A stretch of DNA of 64,000 bases from contig LUCM01004349.1 in NCBI GenBank assembly GCA_008360955.1, positions 1 to 64,000 on the forward strand, given 5' to 3'. Source of the stretch: Fasciolopsis buskii. Taxonomy: Eukaryota; Platyhelminthes; Trematoda; Plagiorchiida; Fasciolidae. The notes beneath the pieces were generated by a model. The model was not told where the DNA came from. It worked only from the letters and a program-made list of their open reading frames with translations, and made no database searches. Positions within the stretch are counted from its first letter, which is position 1. Each line of letters starts with the position of its first letter. Positions 10,757 to 20,132 of the stretch are shown in pieces. The translations under genes and the position numbers were made by a program.

Positions 10757-12285
10757 GTCGAGGATCGTCTGTTCTTAATGAGCATACTATTAACCCTGCT
10801 TTGTAATTCAGTAGTAAAACTTTTTCTCAAGAAAGAACCCTCCATCACGAAGCGAGGAACTAGTGTATGTGTGTGTATAGATGGTTTTCACTCTGACGGA
10901 GGGCACTGTGTTTGTTTGTCCACAGACTGGTATCATCCGTACAAATTTTGCAGGCAGTATTAAGTAACGTCCGAGTGAGACCGACCTTGTATTTCATAAG
11001 AACGAAGGTGTAATTCACATATTGCCTCAACTGCGTAGATTTCCGTGGAAAAGGTTTTGTAGTTGATTCATCATTTCGGTGAACAATTTAAATCTTTAAA
11101 AAGTTTATTTGATTCTCTTCTCCCTCTTGGTTGCATGTGAATGTAACATTAAAGTGAATTCTATTCTGTCTGTCTAATGGTTATTGTTCATCCTCACTGT
11201 CACTACTGACCACGAACGCAGGTCTTACCAAAATTCACGTAACCAACCTCGAATGAACGCTTCTCGTCCCAGTAAGTAACATCCTAAAGGAAAAAAATAT
11301 TCGCACTTTTACTATTTTGCTGTGTGAAGTGGAGAAGCTGTACAGCGATAACTCTTAATGCGGTCCACAAACAAAAGTGGAAAATTGGGAAGCTGCTGGT
11401 TTGATTTTAGAACACACTGAGGTGGTTAATTTCCTTTGTTTGCTGCGCAACTGGTTCGCTAGTTGATCAAGGTGCTCATTAGTCGATGAATGGTCACCTG
11501 TTTTTTCACGCTCCTTTTGCGAGAAATTGGGATTGTTGTCAGTCGTACATCTTGCATGGTGGCGGACAGAAATCAGTATAGTCCAGTGCTCTGTAGCCTG
11601 GCCATTTGCGCAGAACGTCAAAGCTGTGAGAAAACTGGCGGGCACAAATGACGTTACCTTATTCGCGGCCCATCTCGACATTTGTATACCGATCGCTCGA
11701 TCATAGATATAATGCGGAAATGTGGTTTAGAGAATAGTATGGTGTGATGTGAATCATGACATGCGCGTTTTCGATTCCCTCTGGTTGTTCAAAGCAGGTA
11801 GCGCGTGGCAGTTTTTCGCGCTAATTTCAGAAGCTCCTAGCCACAACACTTTATAAGCACTTAACTGCGGGACGCGGTATTCATAGAGAAAACGAAGGAC
11901 AGGAATGGTTAACACGATTGCCACGGTTAGCACGGTTATGGCTGTGGAGCAGAAATATCTGCGTGATGCTTGTAGTCGTATATGAATGAATTTGTTTTTT
12001 GGTTAGTGTTCTCGTTTTGCTGTCTACAGAGAACCAGTGGGTTGACTATTTGCACACGTGATGCTATGTGCTTCGGTTTTCAACAGTCTGTCGATGTCTG
12101 AATCGACATGAACTCCAAATCTTGCATTTGGCCCGTCGCACACGTGTGTCTTGCGGTGTACGGAGACTACAAAGTAATCGTAAACTATGAAATCTCACGT
12201 TGAAATCCTGCAATCTTGGTCTCACATCACACGAACAAGTTCATTCTAGTTATTATCTCACTGATTACTATCCGGGCTTTACATT
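10757..12285. other. Intronic stretch, no gene recognised
   Basis: Contains a 108-codon minus-strand open frame at 11355-11681 without a recognised domain. Otherwise no coding, repeat or RNA signal was seen. Confidence 0.4.
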
Positions 12286-12286
12286 T

Positions 12287-12345
12287 GAGAATCACCAGAC
12301 CGGAGTTTCGCTCTCATCAGTGGTGCATGTCCATCGTCGCACCCA
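12287..12345 (-). ncRNA. Hammerhead-ribozyme-like core in a SINE, minus copy
   Basis: On the minus strand the sequence gives stem I strand CACCA (12321-12325 reversed), then CTGATGA, a 3-base spacer GAG, CGAAAC, loop TCCG, GTC and stem I partner TGGTG (12293-12297 reversed). The order stem I, CUGAUGA, stem II, GAAA, stem III, NUH, stem I is that of a type I hammerhead. Stem I is a perfect 5 bp. Stem III would be A-U, C-G closed by a tetraloop, as in the small ribozymes of schistosome SINEs and Penelope-like elements. Stem II is deleted to almost nothing, so this copy is probably inactive. Confidence 0.55.
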
Positions 12346-12412
12346 AGGTGTATACCCGTTCCTTTTGCACGGGAGCCTTATATATTACCATTAATTCGAA
12401 TCAGCCCAAAGT

Positions 12413-12550
12413 GGGTGGACAGCGCAGTGGTGACACACGCCTCGCATGCTAAAAGCTCGGGCTCAAACCCTAGGTACGATGATGGATATGCACCACTGAT
12501 GAACTCATGAGAGCGAAGCTCGAGTCCGGTGCTCCTCGAGTACAAGGTTT
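12413..12550 (+). mobile_element. tRNA-like SINE with h 'hammerhead-like' core, plus copy
   Basis: A tRNA-like head holds an A-box-like GCGCAGTGG near 12421-12429 and a B-box-like GGGCTCAAACCC at 12459-12470. A hammerhead-like core follows at 12491-12531. In the core, CACCA then CTGATGA (12496-12502) is followed by CTC-ATGA-GAG, which can form a 3 bp stem II. CGAAG, then a stem III with loop TCGA and GTC as the cleavage triplet come next, and CGGTG pairs with CACCA except at one position. GAAA is changed to GAAG. Organisation is like Sm-alpha of Schistosoma, a tRNA-derived SINE-like element with a hammerhead ribozyme. Confidence 0.55.
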
Positions 12551-13339
12551 GCCGGATGACCTGAGGTATTTGTGAGCTGAAAAGTTAGTTCAGAGGATAA
12601 TCAGCCAAGCAAAAAATATTTTGATTTGTTGTCAATGCACCTTGGCGCTCATATCCCCCGTTCATGCAGCAGGTGTCGATATTCACTCGTGCAGATGAGA
12701 AACAAGAATGATCCTGGAACCAGTCGAAAGCTGTGGGGTTTTAACGACGTTACCTGCATCGAAAGATAGTCTCAGCGAGACTGGCATAATATGACCGCTC
12801 GCACACCTCTATGACCCAATGAGCTATGCGGGATGGTTTATCTCAAGCCGAAGATTCATTCATGCTTGGAAGGTCAATGGGTAGACGTCTGAAGAAGTGG
12901 TCTGGTCCTCCTGCTTGGAGTTAATTTGAGTTAGCAACTTAGTTGGAAAATTGGTGGAGAAATAATAGATCCCCGCTGTCTTGCGGACGGGTTGTTATCA
13001 GAACAAAAAGTTTTGGTTTAGAACCTTAATCATTCCCCTGCTTAGCGGATGGGCCTTCTAGAAGTATCCGTCCACCATCTGTGAGTAGTGCAGTACACTG
13101 CATCGGTCGTCACGCTGGGTAATCATGACCGCACTGTCTACCGCCTCGAACAGTTGGCTAGCGATAGGTATGCTTCTGCTTAGAATTCCCCTTTCTTTAT
13201 TCAGCGTACTGCATGTCATTTTCCGATCTGTCTCTCCATGACACCGCTGCGAATAAAATGTCCGATAATTTCAACGGTTCGTTGTCAAATAGTGTCGCAT
13301 GTTATTTCAGTCTAGTGGCTAATTTCCCCAAGCCCGGTC
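12551..13339. other. Intronic stretch, no gene recognised
   Basis: No open frame with recognisable content and no repeat noticed. The right end meets a LINE endonuclease region. Confidence 0.4.
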
Positions 13340-15420
13340 GGCCTCCTAATCTCGGCTCTTTCAGTGTGCGCAGTCATGCCAGCCGATCAACAGGCGTTTA
13401 ACGTTGACTGCGGGCTCATTAGTGTTTGATGTCTGCTGCGTCTGTGAAACAGGAATTCAGGATTCGAATAGCGTAATTCGACTAATTACGACTAAAAGCT
13501 CACTGAGATGTTTTCTGCCAACCTCAAGAGACGAAGTAGCTCGATCTTCAGGTGAACGTGGTACCGACATAGTCTTGAGTAACCAAACTGAAGCGGTCTT
13601 TTTAGACTGAATTCCGGTTAATAGTCGTTTATGTCCAGCAAGACTCCAAGGGTAAGTTGGCGTCCGAGAGGATGGTTGTGCTAGGTGCAACTTGCTTTGC
13701 ATCTCGGTACACGCTCCGGTAGACTGTACTGCTAAGGCGGAGAAGAGTGTCAGTTTGTCAAAATCGCCACTGTTGTTCTCAGGAGCAAAAGCGCTGACAT
13801 GGAAGTGGTAGCAGCTGATCTGTGCTCAATTTGGGAAATGTAGTGCATCAGAAACTGGTTCAGGTAGGCGTTGTGCCTCGCCTGCTGAGCGGACAAGTAA
13901 TGGTGATGGGCTTTTCCAGTCTTGTGCGGACAATCGGTTATTCTTATCTAGTCCAATTTTCCAACACCATTCGTGTCGCACGGCGAAATCGTGCTAGAAC
14001 TACACAGGTAGTGAGACAGACCGACCATATAGCAGTGAGCTACTGTTGGCGCGGTTCCGTCCAAAATGTGTATTCTATTGGTCCATGTAACGTGGAATAG
14101 ACTGTGTACTAGTTTTTATCCTGTTTGTGCTGCAGCTTAATGGCTGTCGACCCAGACCGCAAACCTGGTTGGCCGTAGAACTAACTGTTCGCACCAGTTA
14201 TGAACAGACACCACCAGACGCGCCCAGCGCTTTGGACCATTTGGTCAAAGGCTCGGAGTAGAGTCCTCTAATTTATTCCTCTACTGCGGTTGTGTAATCA
14301 AGTAATATCAAGCCTACGGAGAAATCTTGAATGCCCATGCGTAGCCAATGAAGCGGATATGTGGTGAACTCCTCACATTGTTTCTTTTTCTTTCCTCTTA
14401 CACCATCTGTATTTCGTCCTTCGTCATGGTTTCGGTGGAACATGATGAGTACTCAGATTTCTGCGAAATATAAAATAATTAAGAGCCCTGATGAGCAGCA
14501 ATGTAGATGAGCGCTGGGATCAAGTCAAACAGTCGATGCTCTTAGTGATTGGTTTCTTTCTGCGGTTCTAAACCCGTCATCCACCAAGGACACTGGGTTT
14601 CTCAGGAGTCGTCTAGTGTAGTGAAGTGAAAACGCCAGTTGCCTAACTGTAAATGAGTTAATAGAATAGGCAAACATTTATGCCTTTAAATGACGATTAG
14701 GCATAGTAAACTGGTAGGTTAAGATGGTCGAAGAAATGGAGGTAACGGCTGCTTTAGGTAACAGTCAAAAAGTGAATAAACATGCTGAAAACCGATGGGC
14801 GACGGACTTCTGTTAGCGAAACTGTTCGCGAAAGAAATGAAGGGCCCATTAATGGCAGACAGCAAAGACTTGACCGTTGGGGTGAACACTTCGAGGAACA
14901 GCTTAGCTGGCCGCGCACTGATTTAGTTAATCTGACTACCGCAGCTGCAAATCCTTGGTAGGTATTTTTTGATCCCCCAACGGAAGTGGAGTTAGAGGCG
15001 AATATTCGACTTCTGAAGAAAGGGAAAGCGAACGATCCCAATGAAATTCATCCAGTTCTTTCCAAATTGGGCAAAGAAGCCCTGTCAAAAGCACTTACCT
15101 CCTTACTCCGTGATATTTGGAACAAAGGACATATTCCGTTACGATGGGCTGAGTCACTGATTTCTTCCATCTGCAGGATGGGAATACGTAATGACTGTAG
15201 TAATCATCGTGGAGTCAGCTTAATTCCGACAGTTACTTAGCTTCGGTAATGCTGCACCGTTTGACACCGGTTTGCGAGAGTGACATCAGCGAAAGATTTC
15301 TTCCAACTCAAGGTCGGATCGACTGGACTTGCATCCTTCAACAGCTAACTGAAATGTTTCACACGCTTTCATCCAATGGTCGTGATCTTCCTTGGATTGA
15401 AAAGCACTTTGGTAATCACA
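13340..15420 (+). mobile_element. RTE-like LINE, endonuclease plus start of reverse transcriptase (decayed)
   Basis: Plus-strand frames carry an apurinic-endonuclease-like region: NLGSFSVRSHASR near 13350, CCVCETGIQDSNSVIRL, TDIVLSNQTEAVFLD, IPVNSRLCPARLQG, then QTDHIAVSYCWRGSVQN near 14020. LINE pre-RT and RT words follow: QRLDRWGEHFEEQLSW, IRLLKKGKANDPNEIHP, LSKLGKEALSKALTSLLRDIW and CSNHRGVSLIPTVT. FLPTQGRIDWTCILQQLTEM corresponds to the QAGFRxGRGCIDQIF box. The order agrees with one LINE copy whose 5' half is retained. The linking stretch 14260-14760 is poorly conserved. Multiple stops make it inactive. Confidence 0.75.
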
Positions 15421-17795
15421 TTAGAGGCAATATTGCGACTCTTGCTGGTAACCCTAAAAATTGCATTGAGAAGGCGGTAACAATAGTGCCCTGGGAATTG
15501 CTCACTGTACATCTATCAACGAGACTCATAAATACTCGACAAATTTGGTTTACAAATCTTCACTTGGTTGTTTAGTCCGTCTCTTAGATAAACCATGCTG
15601 GTCTTGGCAGTAAGTAACAGACACCCCACTGCACCTCAGTCAACAGCGTCAATTGTTGCTGGAGTGGCTGTCATAGAATTTGAAATAAAATGGTTGTCAC
15701 TGGCCCAGTGATGAGGTTGCGAGTTTTTTCACATTCTGAATGCATGTGGTCTATCGGGACCATGTGATGGCCCAGCATAGTCGCAGTCACTAGGCTGGCA
15801 ATGTTTTTGGTCGTGCATTTGAGGTTGCTCTAAAGGCGCCACATGAATGGTAGTCGTAGAATGGAGTAAGCGGAAGTCCCTTATTTCATTGGCTCATATT
15901 GACTAGACTTGGAGATTTTCTACCGCTTTGATTCGCTGAATATGTATCGAACACACTACCTCTTTTGGTTACTTGCAGTTTCCCGAAAACAAACTACGCT
16001 TAGCATTAGTATTATTATTTTGACTTCTAGTATTATTATTACCATTATTATCACCATCGTTATTACTGTTGCCATCATTATTATTATCAGACAGTTCGAT
16101 TGTTGGGAGACGCTGCAATTCGCTCTTGTCAATGGGTGCTTACAGTCCGATAAATATTTTCACTTAACGGAGCATTACTCTTTGGGATTAAATAATTTGA
16201 TTGGAACCATTACTGAAATGAAAAAACTGGACAAAGATGAGGTGGACAACTTCTGTCTCGTGTAGATTTCATCACACAAAGAACTTCGCGGTATCCCTCC
16301 GCTCTATCGTCAGCCCTCTATTATCGCTGGGCAAGGCACCAACCTGCTCTCCAGAAAAAAACTGCAGCGGTTTTAGTTTGTCCTATCTAGAGCCTTTGGT
16401 CCACAATGGGGTAAGGCCAGGTCAGTCTTTCATTAGTGACATCGGGATTTCCGTCCATGCATCTTGTGAACTACTAAGGTGAATGTCCTTAAAATTCTTT
16501 GGTTTCCAGTAGCGACCGTGATCACAGTCACGGAATATGGACAGCCGCCATCCCGTTACTTGCCATTCCAGAGTCGAGATTCGTTGAGTCATATTGCCTG
16601 AGACCTCGAGTAATGTAGTGGTTTACCACAGGTCTTTTCTGTTCACAATACCACTAGGCGCACTGTTTTAAAGAGGAAAAGTCTCTTTCATCAACTCTAG
16701 GTTCCATTTCAGTTTTGTTCCATTTACTCAAGCAGGAATAATTAAAACCATCTGCGGGTCAATACGACTCACGTTTATAAGCCACAAAAACAGCGTGTAG
16801 TAGTTGGTCCAGGTCGAAGTTCATTGCCTGTGCTCCTCTGAACTTGTCATAAAAATCACGCCACATTCAAACCTGTTCTCTAACTGGAGACTAGGACGAT
16901 GATTTGGATTCTGCTCCAGGCTCACAGTTAGTTGACCAGACTCCTGATGCCCGGTCCCGTTCGGTTTGCTGTCTCAACCTGATTTCCGGACCCCAGGGTC
17001 ACATTATTTTTTCTTGCACACCGAAACAGGCACCAGTCGAGATTTCGAATTAACGGCATTTGCGTTTACCACAGTTGGCTCGATGACTAACCCTGTTCAC
17101 ACAGATTTACTAATGCCCGATGCAAGTTTTCTGGTGCAGTTTTCACCTTGTTATGCATTGCCAATTTGCACGATACAAAACGTCGTACTATGTGAAATTT
17201 TCACAAATATGCGTAATCATGAATTGATACTTAGGGTCATTATAAATAATGATCAGTTGCAGAATTGGGATCCTTTGTTTGGTTTCTCAGTCTAGTTTAC
17301 AACACTGCGAGTTTCAGCTAGTCCTTAGATTCCCAGCCCTTCGGATGACTTTATTGATCAATGTGTTGAATGAATAATTTGTCCCGTTAGCTTTTGGATA
17401 CCTTATTCTTTGTCTCATGAATTTTCTAAAGTATGGTTTGTCTCTGACACGGTAAAACAAAAATAGGAGTCTTACCGGAAAATTACGTCTTCTGGGGCGT
17501 TACATTCTAACAGGTGCCTAGGTATTTTTTTCTTCGCGTCGGCCTTCTGTGCTTCATATTTGCAACTAATTATTTCATTCGATCGAGATTTTGAGCGGGA
17601 ATGACTACCAATCTGTGGTATCTGCTGTCCCTTAGAAACACTATTCGTCTCAAATGGCCATATCTGCACCCAGAAACTGAAATCTCTAAGAAGACGCAAG
17701 GAGCAATTCTAAAAATCCCATAATAACTCAAGCGTGTGGTATATATAATGTCAAAGCTTAAGTCAAATGCATTGACACTACACTCGCCAGCCAAC
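15421..17795. other. Intronic stretch with an ATT-rich tract, no gene recognised
   Basis: Apart from an imperfect ATT repeat at 16004-16090, which produces a low-complexity Ile-rich frame at 15909-16265, nothing here resembles a gene. Frames at 16237-16482 and 16966-17295 have no recognised domain. Confidence 0.4.
16004..16090. repeat. Imperfect (ATT)n microsatellite
   Basis: Runs of ATT and ATTATC units with scattered substitutions cover about 85 bases. The poly-isoleucine frame across it is a by-product. Confidence 0.8.
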
Positions 17796-18590
17796 TCCTG
17801 AGTGGCAACAACAACCGATTCCTGTGACAAGGCTTTCGACTGTTGTGTGGAAAGAAAAAGAATCGTGCGAAATGTTCTTCGGATGTCGACAGCATCATTT
17901 ATGCTTTCACCCATCCTTCCATTTATACCCCAGTCATCTTTGGACAGGGTGATGATATCAGTTACAAGTTCTTCTAGAGAAGAGATGCTTGACCTTCTCC
18001 GCATCACTAAAATTACCACAGGGGTTGGTCCTGACTGTCTGTCTTCAGCTGTTTTAGGGCGTGGTGCTTTGGCTCTGACGGATATGGTTCTCCAACCCTT
18101 CGTTACTGTTCTGTTATTTTTCTAGGTTTGCTTAAAAAGACTTTAAAAGTCTTCGCCGGGGGTTATCAGCTATTAGCTGTCTTTCACACCACTAACTGAG
18201 TTGTCCTTCAATCTGTGATTAGCGCTTATAAGCATGTGAGAAATTTGCTAACAAAATTCTTTCTGATCCCACGCATCCTCTGCACCACAATCTTTCAAAG
18301 TACCACTCTCATATTTCTACACAATCCGCTTTTCGTTTCATACCCTCTAGAATCAGTATCTGTAAGAACTCCATTAGTACGCATTTTGACAAACCGTGAC
18401 CGGGTTTCAGCCGAATTCCTGAGCAGCCTATCATAATGTGCTCTGATTATTCCTCGATAACCTTTTTTACAAGGCGATGAGTGTGTATTTTTCCTTTCTT
18501 TATTTTTTACCCTCACATGTTTGATTGGAATGCGACATTATTGATTGTACGCAAAGTCTGTACAGTTCAGTACAATACAATGTATTCGGG
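17796..18590 (+). mobile_element. Jockey/CR1-like LINE 3' end, plus copy, with internal deletion
   Basis: The left part (about 17800-18120) reads like a pre-RT region, with EEMLDLLRITKITTGVGPDC and LSSAVLGRGALALTDMVLQP. The reverse transcriptase core is missing. The C-terminal part follows: LTELSFNL, then ANKILSDPTHPLHH near 18250 and YHSHISTQSAFRFIPSR. The 3' untranslated end continues to TTGATTGTACGCAAAGTC and a tail of TACAA units at about 18565-18585. The same C-terminus, 3' end and tail occur inverted at 34594-35125, which fixes the family 3' boundary. Confidence 0.65.
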
Positions 18591-19207
18591 CTAGCGACAC
18601 TTCGCGGCCGCCCACACCCCGGAAGGTTTTATTTGAAACCGTAGTCGAAGTCTTTGACTCAAAAATGTTACCCATAAAGCAGTGGACGCTAACCCAGCAA
18701 GGGAGCATTGAGTAACACTATGCTTGTCATTACTCACCCTGTTGAGAGGATTGGGAAAATGACTGAGAGTTAACGTTGGCTTACTCCTGGGGTTTCCATT
18801 CACTTACGAAGAGGAAATTCACGGCGCCGATGGCGCATTATTTCTACTTTCGAGTGGTGCCATTCTTTTAGAAGTCGCACTAGGCAGGAACTCAAAACGT
18901 TCACTGTGATGCAAAGTGTCTGTGACGTTATACTCGCAGTTCATCTTTGCAATATCGTGTTACCGTGAATTCCATACATGCGTTTAATTGTAAACACTTT
19001 GCTTCCTGAACACTGAATGCTGTGACAGCTTATGGCAAAAAACATCTTTCAGGCCGGAGTCAAAAACCTGATACAGCTGCATATTCAAACACGCTTATAT
19101 CTCAGTTATTTCGAGGTGAAGTTAGTTGTTGTCTCAGTAGTTCATCAGAAGTGCCTGCTGCATATGCTTGTTCGGTGTACACAACATCGGACTAGTTGAT
19201 GTCGATT
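18591..19207. other. Intronic stretch, no gene recognised
   Basis: No coding or repeat signal was recognised between the LINE tail and the SINE copy D. Confidence 0.4.
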
Positions 19208-19355
19208 CGCCCGGCTCTTTGCCACACCTGACCTATGGGACCCTACGTGGTTCTGAACCACTCCAAGGGTGATAGTTGCCGCTTCCCTCAGTGTGCTTGG
19301 TCCTGGTGGCTGTGGGGGATGTCCCGTCCACTGTACTCATGCGTCAAGCATGTCG
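19208..19355 (+). mobile_element. SINE body, copy D
   Basis: GCCCGGCTCTTTGCCACACC, then ACGTGGTTCTG, CCACTCC and CACTGTACTCATGCGTCAA match copies C (5991) and A (1325). No clear tRNA-like head precedes it. It lies about 780 bases upstream of the ASTE1 exon 2 acceptor. Confidence 0.55.
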
Positions 19356-20132
19356 TTGAAAATTTTGGAATCACTTGGAAGATAAAATCTCATTAGTGCT
19401 GTCTACTCTGGAGGTCACTGCATTGAAATACAACTGGTTACCCTTGACCATTCAAAACAGCATTGTGAAATAAGAACCTTGTAATTTTCTGTCACAAAAA
19501 ACTGACAGTACGCGCATCTACAGAATGGGAGAAAATTTGCCGGCAAAGTGCTTGAGCTGGTGTTGTATGAATATGATATGATTGGGTTATTTCTTTTAAT
19601 CCACTTAAAAGTTTTCCCGTGGAACCATCTACAACACTGTATAAAACTTGTTTTTCACTACGCTTCCGATGTTTGGTCGAAGTGTGATGGTAAGTTTCCG
19701 GGTTCCGCAGGCTTTCGTCTTTTAGCACTCTTTTCAACCTAAATTGTGTTTCGTTTGTGGTTCAGCAGCCACAACCCAAAGTAGAGTGAATACGTCTCGG
19801 ATTAAAAGGAAAAACCACATGGTTTTATTCTACGCGCCACTGGCTGATCAGAAATGTTTATTTTGCTCTAGGATGAAACCAGTGAATGACAAAAAACCTG
19901 TACTGTTAGGAATATAGTGGGTATTTTTAAGTAGTGTGTAGTGTTTCACACACTGGTGCGATGCGTCCTGCCTCTTCCATTGTCCGGATGATCGATGAAC
20001 TCCTGTTCTCAATGCCGTTGAATGGTCCAGCTCAGCACTCTTCTCTTGCACATTTCGATAAGTGAATTTCTCTATTCCGTGGTATGATTCTGCGATATTG
20101 GATTCATTCAGTTTTTGTTTTATTCTCCTCAG

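Larger units (their letters stand above)
2923..20132 (+). other. ASTE1-like gene, 17.2 kb intron
   Basis: The intron runs from the GTGAGT donor at 2923 to a pyrimidine-rich acceptor ending CTCCTCAG at 20132. Exon phases on both sides are 0, and the joined peptide aligns without a gap across the junction to ASTE1 of other animals. The intron holds LINE fragments in both orientations, a Penelope-like fragment, several SINE copies and two inverted hammerhead-like cores. Most of the remaining sequence has no recognisable content. Alternative internal exons cannot be excluded, but the ungapped alignment gives no reason to expect one. Confidence 0.65.

Noticed and set aside
14480..14530. CTGATGAG considered as a third hammerhead core
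   Set aside because: No GAAA box, cleavage triplet or complementary stem I strand follows.
15909..16265. 118-codon frame with a long isoleucine run resembling a membrane segment
   Set aside because: The run is a translated ATT microsatellite.
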